A stretch of 64,000 nucleotides of DNA from Pseudomonas chlororaphis subsp. aurantiaca (GTDB lineage: Bacteria > Pseudomonadota > Gammaproteobacteria > Pseudomonadales > Pseudomonadaceae): the NCBI RefSeq assembly GCF_013466605.1, contig NZ_CP059162.1, positions 4,216,001 to 4,280,000 of the forward strand, read 5' to 3'. Of this stretch, positions 17,278 through 25,357 are shown piece by piece. The translations under genes and the position numbers were made by a program. Numbering within the stretch: position 1 is the stretch's first letter; each line of letters opens with the position of its first letter. The notes under the pieces were generated by a model. The model was given only the letters and a program-made list of their open reading frames with translations. It ran no database searches and had not been told where the DNA came from.

Positions 17278-17682
17278 TCATTCAGGCGGCGACCGGTGCG
17301 CGTAACACACTGGCGAACTCCCCTCGCCCTGCCGGTCCAACTCGTCCTCCAGCCACTCGGCCAGCACCCGGGCATTGTTGTGCACTTCATCGTGCGCCGA
17401 GTACACCAGGGTCAAGCAACCCTTTTGCGCGCATTCCAGCAACGCCCACCAATGCTCGGGGCGGGCTGTCAGTTCCTGGCGGTAACGGCTGCGGAAGGTG
17501 GCGAAATCCAACTCGCCGGACTTGAAGGCACGGCGCAATTCGGTAGACGGCGCCAGGTCTTTCAACCACTCATCCAGCAGCAACTGCTCCTTGCGACAGT
17601 TGCGCGGCCACAGCCGGTCCACCAGCACCCGGTAACCGTCGTCGGGGCTCGCCGGCTCGTAGGCGCGTTTGCACAGAATCAT
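17278..17682 (-). CDS. DUF488 family protein (YeaO-like)
   Basis: A 134-residue DUF488 protein. The hallmark DGYRVLVDRLWPR occurs near residues 15-27, followed by LDEWLKDLAPS and FRSRYRQEL, and the conserved TLVYSAHDEVHNNA near residue 95. The biochemical role of DUF488 is not established. The gene is convergent with the lipoprotein gene and single. Confidence 0.88.
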   Translation of the reverse strand: MILCKRAYEPASPDDGYRVLVDRLWPRNCRKEQLLLDEWLKDLAPSTELRRAFKSGELDFATFRSRYRQELTARPEHWWALLECAQKGCLTLVYSAHDEVHNNARVLAEWLEDELDRQGEGSSPVCYAHRSPPE

Positions 17683-17823
17683 GGGTTCCTCCCCTCTATG
17701 GTTGCGGCATGGCTGTCGTCAGCTTAGTGGCTGGACAAGGTCAGGCACAGCCATCAGGGCGCAGGCGGTATCGACGCCGCTGCCGAGCCCGGCAGGCTCG
17801 ACAGTGGCCAGGGGATCAAGCGC

Positions 17824-18450
17824 TTACTTCGCCGCCCGCACCTGGGCGATCAACTGGTCCGCCACCGCGAACAGGCCCTTGGCGCCGTCGCTGGTCATGC
17901 CAAAGCGGTACTTGCCGTCCACCACCAGCGAAGGTACGCCGGTGACCTGGTAGGCCGCGGTGCGCTTTTTCGCGTCCATCACCTTGGCCTGCACGGCGAA
18001 GGAGTTGTAGGTGGCGAGGAACTTCGCCGGGTCGACGCCCTGCCCTTTGAGCAGTTCGGCCATGGCCTCGGGGGTTTTCAGGCGGTTGCCGCCGTGGATC
18101 GCCTCGAATACCGCGTGGTGCGCTTCGGGCCTGGCCTCCATGGTCGCCAGGGTCAGGTACAGCTGGCCGTAGACATCCCAGATCCCACCGAACATGGCCG
18201 GCAGCTTGACGAAGTTCACGTCCTCGGGAAGCTGGGCCGCCCAGGGGTTGATCGAGGCTTCGAGGTTGTAGCAGTGGCCGCAGCCGTAGGAAAACAGTTC
18301 CACCACTTCGATCTTGCCGGGCGCGACCTGCGGCACGGCATCCTTGAGCTCCACGTACTGGCTGGCATCCACCGCTGCCATGGCGGTCTGCCCGGCCAAG
18401 CCAAAGAGGCAGCTGGCTGCCAGGGCAATGTTCAGAATCGAGTGACGCAT
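17824..18450 (-). CDS. dsbA: Thiol:disulfide interchange protein DsbA
   Basis: A 208-residue periplasmic oxidase that introduces disulfides into exported proteins and is reoxidised by DsbB. A signal peptide ends at about residue 25 (AMA). The redox site C57-G-H-C60 lies in FSYGCGHCYNLE, and the cis-Pro loop appears as TGVPSLVVDG. The start at 18450 has a GGAGATTG site; an upstream in-frame ATG (18486) lacks one. It is transcribed away from the DUF488 gene with no redox partner adjacent. Confidence 0.93.
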   Translation of the reverse strand: MRHSILNIALAASCLFGLAGQTAMAAVDASQYVELKDAVPQVAPGKIEVVELFSYGCGHCYNLEASINPWAAQLPEDVNFVKLPAMFGGIWDVYGQLYLTLATMEARPEAHHAVFEAIHGGNRLKTPEAMAELLKGQGVDPAKFLATYNSFAVQAKVMDAKKRTAAYQVTGVPSLVVDGKYRFGMTSDGAKGLFAVADQLIAQVRAAK

Positions 18451-18574
18451 GCAATCTCCAATGGGTTGGCGCCTTTGAGTCAGCACGGCTGCTCATCAAG
18501 CGGGCCCCAAAGGATACAGACGACATCCGCGATGCCAATCAGACCTGTCTTAATCTTTTGTTGGTTTTTTGTCA

Positions 18575-19513
18575 TCAATGCCCGGACAGCTCCGGCTGCC
18601 CCGCGAACCGGGCGGCCAGCGCGATGATCTCCTCGCGCAGCCAGCGATGCCCCGGAACCCGCTCCTGCTGGCGATGCCAGATCAGGCTGACCTGCACCGG
18701 CGGCGCCACCAGCGGCAGCTCGGCGATGCGGATCGGCATCAGCGCGCAGAAGTGCTCCGCCAGGCGCCGCGGCACCGTGCCCAGCAAGTCCGACTGGGCG
18801 ACAATCAACGGGATGCTCAGGTAATGCGGGACGAACAGCTGCACATGGCGCTGGACCTTGGCCGAGCCGAGGACGATTTCCAGCGGCGAGCCGCGCCCGC
18901 CCCGGTCCGGAATCGCCACGTGCAGGCTCTGTTCATAGGCCTTGAGACTGAGCTGCGGCTCGAAGGCCGGGTGGTCGATACGGCCGATCACCACCAACTG
19001 TTCTTCCAGCAGCGGCTGGTAGCAAAGGTCGGGATCGTCGAAGTACAGGTAGTCCACCGCGAGGTCGAGCATTCCGGTGGTCAGCCAGGCCGGCAGGGAG
19101 TCGGCGGCATCGCTGCGCACCGCCAGGCGGACCTTGGGCGCGGCGCTTTGCAGGCGCCGCGACAGTGCCGGCAGCAGGCGCGCCTGGGCGTAGTCGTTCA
19201 TCGACAGGGTAAAGGTCTGATCGGACGCCACCGGGTCGAACTCGCTGCTCGGGTCCAGGCCTTCCTGCAACAGGCGCAGGGCCTGGCGCACCGAGCCGTG
19301 CAGCACATGGGCCCGAGGCGTCGGCTGCATGCCCCGGGCGGTGCGGATGAACAGCGGCTCGTCGAGCTGGCTGCGCAGGCGCGCCAGGGCGTTGCTCACG
19401 GCCGGCTGGCTGAGGTTCAGGCGCACCGCCGCGCGGGACAGGTTCTGCTCCTGCATCAGCGCGTCGAACACCAGCAACAGGTTGAGATCCAGGTGCCGCA
19501 AATTCAGCTTCAT
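18575..19513 (-). CDS. LysR-family transcription regulator
   Basis: A 312-residue LysR protein. The winged HTH covers residues 1-65 (LDLNLLLVFDALMQEQNLSRA, then LSQPAVSNALARLR). A periplasmic-binding-like effector domain follows. The N-terminal style (LRHLDLNLLLVFDAL) is that of the NodD/SyrM-like branch. It is divergent from the hydroxylase/SMP-30 operon, with a 94-bp gap containing a T-N11-A dyad (19533-19549), so it most likely controls that operon. The inducer is unknown. Confidence 0.9.
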   Translation of the reverse strand: MKLNLRHLDLNLLLVFDALMQEQNLSRAAVRLNLSQPAVSNALARLRSQLDEPLFIRTARGMQPTPRAHVLHGSVRQALRLLQEGLDPSSEFDPVASDQTFTLSMNDYAQARLLPALSRRLQSAAPKVRLAVRSDAADSLPAWLTTGMLDLAVDYLYFDDPDLCYQPLLEEQLVVIGRIDHPAFEPQLSLKAYEQSLHVAIPDRGGRGSPLEIVLGSAKVQRHVQLFVPHYLSIPLIVAQSDLLGTVPRRLAEHFCALMPIRIAELPLVAPPVQVSLIWHRQQERVPGHRWLREEIIALAARFAGQPELSGH

Positions 19514-19532
19514 GAATAATGCCCATTCCGAA

Positions 19533-19549
19533 TATCCATTAGCTGGATA
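19533..19549. promoter_or_regulatory. Putative LysR operator (T-N11-A dyad)
   Basis: TATCCATTAGCTGGATA is a perfect 6-bp inverted repeat with a 5-bp centre, and it contains the LysR-type T-N11-A core TCCA-N5-TGGA. It lies in the divergent gap, 20 bp from the regulator start and 59 bp from the hydroxylase start. Confidence 0.6.
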
Positions 19550-19607
19550 ATTCGAGCAGGACTAATCTTCTGTCAATAAGAACAACAAAACCCACAGGAG
19601 AACGGCC

Positions 19608-20777
19608 TTGAGGCAAACCACCCTGGCATTTCGCGAGCGTTACCGCGCCGCGGTTCATCCGCGCTACAACCCGTGGCTGCACGGCGGTTTCGTGCTGGCC
19701 TACGGCATGGCGTGCATCGCCCTGCTGTGGAGCACCCTGCACCAGGTGCAGCCGCTGGAGTGGCTGGCGGTGCCGGTGGCGCTGTTGTTCTTCAACCTGT
19801 GCATCTATGTCGTGCACCGCTGGCTGGGCCACCACAAGCAGGCCTTCGCGCGGATGTTCTACGCCCGCCACAGCGGCGACCATCACAGCTTCTTCGTGCC
19901 GGGATACATGACCTACGACGGCCCCCGGGACTGGCGGGTGATCCTGTTCCCGGCCTGGCTGATCGTGGTCCACAGCCTGCTGTTCGCCCTGCCGCTGTGG
20001 TGGCTGCTGAAGTTCTGGAATGCCAATGTCGCGGCGCTGTTCGCCAGCTGCACCCTGATCGGCTACCTGGCCTACGAGGTGTTCCATGCCTGCGAACACC
20101 TGCCGGCCGGGCACCCGCTGGCGCGGCTGCCGTGGATTCGCCAGATGCGCCGCCTGCATGAGCTGCATCACCGCCGCGAGCTGATGCAGGAGCGCAATTT
20201 CAACATTGTCCTGCCGCTGATGGATTACCTGTTCGGCACCCTGTACTGGGAGCCGGAACCCGCAACCTCCTCGCTATCGAAAAGGTCCTCGTCCATGACC
20301 CGCATGCAGCATCAGATCGATATTCCACGCAACCCGGTGGCCCTGCTCGACTACGCCAGCGCCTCCAGCCGCTGGCCGGAGTGGCACCCGTCGTCGCTGA
20401 AGGTCCAGGGGCCGGCCGGAGCCCTGCCCGCCGGCGCGCGCTTCGAGGAAGACATCCACGCCGGCGGGCGCAGCGGGCACCTGAGCTGGCGGGTCGACGA
20501 GTACCTGCCGGGGCTTCGCTGGCGTGCCGCGGCCAGGGGCGATCATGGCCTGGAACTGGTGGTGACCTATGAGTGCCAGGCGCTGGACGCCCACCACACG
20601 CGTTTTATCCGCACCCTGGAATACCGCTTCGACGGCCTGCTGATGCGCCTGGGCAATCGCCTGTTATTCAGAGGGCGGATAGAACGGGAGTCCGCCGACT
20701 CCCTGCTAGCCTTGTGCGAAGTGGCGCAAAGGGCGATTCCCCTGGGCGCCGGCGTCGCGCCGCAGCGTGCGACTTGA
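19608..20777 (+). CDS. Fatty-acid-hydroxylase (sterol desaturase) domain fused to an SRPBCC-like domain
   Basis: A 389-residue protein starting at TTG 19608, placed 7 bp after CAGGAG. Residues 1-215 form a multi-pass membrane di-iron domain with the histidine clusters HRWLGH, RHSGDHH, HACEH and LHELHH. After a Ser-rich linker (about 222-232) comes a second domain of about 145 residues (IDIPRNPVALLDYASASSRW, FEEDIH, ...) resembling the START/Bet v1 SRPBCC lipid-binding fold. The first domain should hydroxylate or desaturate a lipid-like substrate that the second may hold. Its fusion with SRPBCC is unusual. It is followed by an SMP-30-like gene in the same operon. Confidence 0.8.
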   Translation: MRQTTLAFRERYRAAVHPRYNPWLHGGFVLAYGMACIALLWSTLHQVQPLEWLAVPVALLFFNLCIYVVHRWLGHHKQAFARMFYARHSGDHHSFFVPGYMTYDGPRDWRVILFPAWLIVVHSLLFALPLWWLLKFWNANVAALFASCTLIGYLAYEVFHACEHLPAGHPLARLPWIRQMRRLHELHHRRELMQERNFNIVLPLMDYLFGTLYWEPEPATSSLSKRSSSMTRMQHQIDIPRNPVALLDYASASSRWPEWHPSSLKVQGPAGALPAGARFEEDIHAGGRSGHLSWRVDEYLPGLRWRAAARGDHGLELVVTYECQALDAHHTRFIRTLEYRFDGLLMRLGNRLLFRGRIERESADSLLALCEVAQRAIPLGAGVAPQRAT

Positions 20778-20802
20778 ACCCATCACCCAGGAGCCGCCAT
20801 CA

Positions 20803-21912
20803 ATGAAGCCAGTCGCACCCCGTCGGATCAAGTTTCGCCATCTGCTGCTGGTCGTGCTCATCGCCATCGGCGCCTTTCTGCTGCTGATGCCGACCAAGGT
20901 CCAGCCACTGGCCTGGACCCCACCGCCGGCGCCTTCGCTGAAGAGCGGCCTGTACGCCGAGAACCAGAAGCTCAAGGGCCTGCAGGCGGTGGGCGCGCTG
21001 AATATCGAAGGGCCGGAAGCCCTGCTGCTGGAGGACGGCTCGCTGATCAGCGGCCTGCATGACGGGCGGGTGATCCGCACCGCCCTGGACGGCAGCGCCC
21101 TGCAGGTACTGGCCAATACCGGCGGACGCCCCCTGGGCCTGGCCCGCCATCCGGATGGCCGGCTGATCATCGCCGACGCGCTCAAGGGCCTGCTGGCGCT
21201 GGACGCCAAGGGCCAGTTGAGCACCCTCACCAGCTCCTCCAACGGCCTGCCCTTTGGCTTTACCGACGACGTGGCTGTGGATGCCGCCGGGCGTTATGCC
21301 TACTTCAGCGACGCCACCAGCCGCTGGGGCTACGGCCAGGATGGCGAGGCGGTGATCGAGCACGGCGGCGACGGTCGCCTGCTGCGCTATGACTTCCAGA
21401 CCGGCCAGACCGAACAGTTGCTGGACGGCCTGGAGTTTGCCAACGGCATCGCCCTCGGTCCCCAGGAAGCCTATGTGCTGGTCAACGAAACCGGCGCCTA
21501 CCGGATCAGCCGCTACTGGCTCAGCGGCGCCAAGGCCGGCACCCGCGACCTGTTCATCGACAACCTGCCGGGGCTGCCGGACAACCTCAGTTTCAACGGC
21601 CAGGGGCGTTTCTGGGTGGCGCTCTACGCCCCGCGCAACGTGCTGCTCGATGGCACCGCACCCTACCCACGGGTGCGCAAGATAATCGCGCGCGCCATGA
21701 CCCTGCTGCCCAAGCCGGTGGAAAAACGCGGCTTCGTCCTGGGCCTGGATACCCAGGGCCAGGTCATCGCCAACCTGCAGGACGCCAGCGCCGGCAACTA
21801 CGCGCCCATCACCACGGTGCGCGAATACGGCGACGCCCTGTACTTCGGCTCGCTCAAGGCCACGCACATGGCGCGCCTGCCGCTGAGCGTCGCCCTGTCG
21901 AAGGCGCCCTGA
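20803..21912 (+). CDS. SMP-30/strictosidine-synthase-like beta-propeller protein
   Basis: A 369-residue protein with one N-terminal membrane anchor (LLLVVLIAIGAFLLLM). A six-bladed propeller follows, with repeats such as GRPLGLARHPDGRLIIAD, DDVAVDAAGRYAYFSD and LEFANGIALGPQEAYVLVNET, the typical pattern of strictosidine-synthase and gluconolactonase relatives. Members hydrolyse lactones or esters at the propeller centre, or catalyse related chemistry. The ATG has an AGGAG site, 25 bp after the hydroxylase gene. The protein would face the periplasm. The substrate is unknown but probably the hydroxylase product. Confidence 0.85.
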   Translation: MKPVAPRRIKFRHLLLVVLIAIGAFLLLMPTKVQPLAWTPPPAPSLKSGLYAENQKLKGLQAVGALNIEGPEALLLEDGSLISGLHDGRVIRTALDGSALQVLANTGGRPLGLARHPDGRLIIADALKGLLALDAKGQLSTLTSSSNGLPFGFTDDVAVDAAGRYAYFSDATSRWGYGQDGEAVIEHGGDGRLLRYDFQTGQTEQLLDGLEFANGIALGPQEAYVLVNETGAYRISRYWLSGAKAGTRDLFIDNLPGLPDNLSFNGQGRFWVALYAPRNVLLDGTAPYPRVRKIIARAMTLLPKPVEKRGFVLGLDTQGQVIANLQDASAGNYAPITTVREYGDALYFGSLKATHMARLPLSVALSKAP

Positions 21913-22040
21913 CGCCGCCGTGGTCAGCCCCGGGCAAAGCCGGTCGCGCGCCCTTGGCAGCGGCATTATGGGTTGGTTAGCAACAGGGAAATAAATACGT
22001 AAACAGCAGGAAGGGAGAGTGGCTACAGCTCAGAACCTGG

Positions 22041-22069
22041 CGAGATGCCCGAAGTCTCGGGACATCTCG
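22041..22069. terminator. Stem-loop between convergent genes
   Basis: CGAGATG and CATCTCG pair over 7 bp, continuing with CCCGA / TCGGG after a one-base bulge. It lies between the propeller gene (ends 21912) and ydcH (ends 22088) and can serve both directions. Confidence 0.6.
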
Positions 22070-22087
22070 CCCAGGGCAGGGTCGGGG

Positions 22088-22321
22088 TCAGGAGCGTGCG
22101 GTCAACTTCTCGGAGATTTCATCCTTGATCAGCAGCCGCTTTTCCTTGAGTTTTTTCAGTTCGTCGTCAGCGGCCGCCGCGGCCTCCGCTTTGAGCACCT
22201 GATCATCAATGGTGGAGTATTTGTCGAACAAGGCATTCAAGTGCGGGTCATTGGCCCGACGCTGTTGAATGTCTTCTTTGCTGTAGCTCAGGTCCTGGTA
22301 CAGGTCATGGGGCACCGGCAT
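22088..22321 (-). CDS. YdcH family protein (DUF465)
   Basis: A 77-residue protein of the YdcH/DUF465 family: mostly helical, with the conserved NALFDKYSTIDDQVLKAE and the C-terminal LKKLKEKRLLIKDEI coiled coil. The start at 22321 has a GGAGG site 6 bp upstream. The function is unknown; relatives are small abundant cytoplasmic proteins. Confidence 0.88.
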   Translation of the reverse strand: MPVPHDLYQDLSYSKEDIQQRRANDPHLNALFDKYSTIDDQVLKAEAAAAADDELKKLKEKRLLIKDEISEKLTARS

Positions 22322-22522
22322 GAAACACCTCCGTTTGTTGATCGGTGGCAAGCCCGTTTACACGCGCTTGCCAGTTACCAGAATGACCTCGACCACCGCT
22401 GTCTGTCGACCGTCAATCAGACCACAGCAGTGACCGTTCGTCGCCTTCGGCGGCACTGTCCGCGACCCACCGCCCGACACCACAACCGGCCATGACCAGA
22501 GCCCCACCGACACGACCGCGAT

Positions 22523-25183
22523 TCACCCCAGCGCCTGGGCCAGAAACGGCGCGGTGCGGCTCTTGCGGTGCCTGGCCACCTGCTGCGGGGTACCGCTGAC
22601 CACCAATTTGCCGCCCTGGTCGCCGGCACCCGGACCGATATCGATCACCCAGTCGGCCTGGGCCACCACGCGCATTTCGTGCTCGACCACCACCACGCTG
22701 TGGCCGGCCCGCACCAGGTTGTCCAGTTGCTCCAGCAGGCGATCGACATCCCGCGGATGCAGGCCGGTGGTCGGTTCGTCCAGCACATACAGGGTGGCGC
22801 CGCGGGGGTTGCGCTGCAGCTCGGTGGCCAGCTTGATCCGCTGCGCTTCGCCGCCGGACAGTTCGGTGGCCGGCTGGCCGAGGCGCAGGTAGCCCAGGCC
22901 GATATCGCGCAAGACTTCCAGGGAACGGCGGATGCTCGCCTGCCCGGCGAACACCTCGACCGCCTCCTGCACCGTCAGTTGCAGGACCTGGGCGATGTTC
23001 AGGCCTTGCCACTGGATAGCCAGGGTCTGCGGGTTGTAACGCGCGCCGTGGCAGGTCGGGCACGGCGCATAGACGCTGGGCATGAACAACAGCTCGACGC
23101 TGACAAAGCCTTCACCTTCGCAGGCCGGGCAGCGCCCCTTGGCGACGTTGAAGGAGAACTGCCCGGCGTCGTAGCCCAGCGCGCGCGCCTCGGGGGTGGC
23201 GGCGAACAGCTTGCGCACGTGGTCGAACAGCCCGGTGTAGGTCGCCAGGTTCGAGCGCGGGGTGCGGCCGATGGGTTTCTGGTCCACCTGCACCAGGCGC
23301 TTGATCCGTTCCAGCCCGGCGGTGACTTCGCCGCTGCTGGCCTGCGGGGCCTCGTCTTCCAGATTCAGCTCTTCCGGCTCTTCGTTGCCCTGCGGCCGCC
23401 CGAGATGCGCCCCCACCAGTTCCAGCAACGCCTGGCTGACCAGGCTCGACTTGCCGGAACCCGACACCCCGGTCACCGCGGTGAAGCAGCCGAGGGGGAA
23501 TTCGGCGCTCAGGTCCTTCAGGTTGTTGCGGCTGATGCCCTCCAGGCGCAGCCAGCCCTGGGCCTCGCGCGCGGTGCGGCGGGCCGGCGCCAGCTCGGCG
23601 AACAGGTAGGCGCGGGTCTGCGACTCCGCGACCTGGGCCAGCCCCGCTGGCGGGCCGCTGTACAGCACCTGGCCGCCCTGCTCGCCCGCCGCCGGGCCGA
23701 CGTCGATCAGCCAGTCGGCGCGGCGCATGGTCTGCAGGTCGTGCTCGACCACGAACAGCGAATTGCCCGCAGCCTTGAGCTGCTGCAGGGCCTCGAACAG
23801 CGCCTCGGCGTCCGCCGGGTGCAGGCCCGCCGAAGGTTCGTCGAGCACGTAGATCACCCCGAACAGCTGCGAGCCCAGCTGGGTCGCCAGGCGCAAGCGC
23901 TGCAACTCGCCGGACGACAGGGTCGGCGTGCTGCGCTCCAGGGCCAGATACCCCAGGCCCAGGCCGGTCAGGGTGCCGACCCGCTCCAGCAGGTCCTGGG
24001 CGATGCGTTGCGCGGCCAGGCGTTTTTCCAGGGACAGGTTCGGCGTATGCCGCACATCCGGCCCTCCGACATGCCCCGGCGCGCCCTGGGCAATCCGTTG
24101 TTGGCGCGCGGCCTGGGTCTGCTCGTGGCTCCAGACCTCGCCGGCCTCCTCGGCCTGCTCCGGGTAAGCCTGGGCGGCCACCGGCTTGAGCACCTCGGCC
24201 AGTTGCAGCAGGGGCATCTGCGACAGCTCGCCGATGTCGAGGCCGGCGAAGGTCACCGACAGCGCCTCGCGCTTCAGGCGCTTGCCTTCGCACAGCGGGC
24301 ACGGGCTGCCGAGCATGAACTGCGACACGCGCTTTTTCATCAGCGCGCTTTGCGAATGGGTGAAGGTGTGCAGCACGTAGCGCCGGGCCCCGCTGAAGGT
24401 GCCCATGTAGCTCGGCTCCTGCTTGCGCTTGAGGGCCTCGCGGGTCTGCTCCGGGGTCAGCCCGGCGTACACCGGCACGGTCGGGGTTTCTTCGGTGAAC
24501 AGGATCCAGTCGCGCTGTTCTTTAGGCAGGTCGCGCCAGGGGATATCGACGTCGTAGCCCAGGGTCACGAGGATGTCGCGCAGGTTCTGCCCCTGCCAGG
24601 CCAGGGGCCAGGAGGCCACCGCGCGCTGGCGGATGGTCAGCGAAGGGTCCGGCACCATGGACGCCTCGCTGACCTCGTAGACCCGGCCCAGGCCATGGCA
24701 GTTGGGGCAGGCACCCTGCGGGGTGTTGGGCGAAAAGTCTTCGGCGTAGAGCATCGGCTGCCCCGGCGGGTAGCTGCCGGCCCGGGAATAGAGCATGCGG
24801 ATCAGGCTGGACAAGGTGGTGACGCTGCCCACCGAAGAGCGGGTGCTCGGCGTGCCGCGCTGCTGTTGCAGGGCCACCGCCGGCGGCAGGCCTTCGATGG
24901 CGTCGACATCCGGTACCCCGACCTGGTCGATCAGGCGCCGGGCGTAAGGCGCCACCGATTCGAAATAGCGGCGCTGGGCCTCGGCATACAGGGTCGAGAA
25001 CGCCAGGGACGATTTGCCGGAACCGGAAACCCCGGTGAACACCACCAGCGCATCGCGGGGAATATCCACGTCGACGTTGCGCAGGTTGTGTTCACGGGCG
25101 CCGCGCACCCTGACAAAACCCGAGCTGTTCGCTGGCAAGGAAGACAAAACCTGGGGCGAAGGCATGTTGCGCGCTGAAGTCAT
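22523..25183 (-). CDS. UvrA-like ABC-type excinuclease paralogue (UvrA2 class)
   Basis: An 886-residue protein with two ABC ATPase halves. There are two Walker A motifs ([10 protein letters not shown] near residue 51 and again mid-protein) and two signature regions ([15 protein letters not shown] and [15 protein letters not shown]). Zinc-binding Cys sets are seen in [17 protein letters not shown] and CPTCHGARY. It is shorter than housekeeping UvrA (about 940), as expected for class II UvrA proteins, which are linked to DNA-lesion or drug tolerance. Whether the UvrB contact is kept cannot be judged by eye. It stands alone, so the main uvrA is expected elsewhere. Confidence 0.87.
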   Translation of the reverse strand: MTSARNMPSPQVLSSLPANSSGFVRVRGAREHNLRNVDVDIPRDALVVFTGVSGSGKSSLAFSTLYAEAQRRYFESVAPYARRLIDQVGVPDVDAIEGLPPAVALQQQRGTPSTRSSVGSVTTLSSLIRMLYSRAGSYPPGQPMLYAEDFSPNTPQGACPNCHGLGRVYEVSEASMVPDPSLTIRQRAVASWPLAWQGQNLRDILVTLGYDVDIPWRDLPKEQRDWILFTEETPTVPVYAGLTPEQTREALKRKQEPSYMGTFSGARRYVLHTFTHSQSALMKKRVSQFMLGSPCPLCEGKRLKREALSVTFAGLDIGELSQMPLLQLAEVLKPVAAQAYPEQAEEAGEVWSHEQTQAARQQRIAQGAPGHVGGPDVRHTPNLSLEKRLAAQRIAQDLLERVGTLTGLGLGYLALERSTPTLSSGELQRLRLATQLGSQLFGVIYVLDEPSAGLHPADAEALFEALQQLKAAGNSLFVVEHDLQTMRRADWLIDVGPAAGEQGGQVLYSGPPAGLAQVAESQTRAYLFAELAPARRTAREAQGWLRLEGISRNNLKDLSAEFPLGCFTAVTGVSGSGKSSLVSQALLELVGAHLGRPQGNEEPEELNLEDEAPQASSGEVTAGLERIKRLVQVDQKPIGRTPRSNLATYTGLFDHVRKLFAATPEARALGYDAGQFSFNVAKGRCPACEGEGFVSVELLFMPSVYAPCPTCHGARYNPQTLAIQWQGLNIAQVLQLTVQEAVEVFAGQASIRRSLEVLRDIGLGYLRLGQPATELSGGEAQRIKLATELQRNPRGATLYVLDEPTTGLHPRDVDRLLEQLDNLVRAGHSVVVVEHEMRVVAQADWVIDIGPGAGDQGGKLVVSGTPQQVARHRKSRTAPFLAQALG

Positions 25184-25357
25184 GGGCCAGCCTTGTATCG
25201 GAGGTGTCGGGACGAGATATCAAGTCAGAGAGCCCCACGGCGCCAGCACCGGCGACAGGCAGCCACCCGACCGAGGTGCAGGGTGCATGGGCTCGGGGTT
25301 TTGAGCAACCGTGGATATCGAAGGTTCAGCGGACTTTTCCCTGAGGGGCTTACGGCC

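Noticed and set aside
22568..25177. Long open frame of about 870 codons antisense to the UvrA-like gene
   Set aside because: High-GC codon bias leaves the antisense strand open; the translation is low-complexity (Arg/Gln/His/Ala-rich) and no ribosome-binding site or motif is present.
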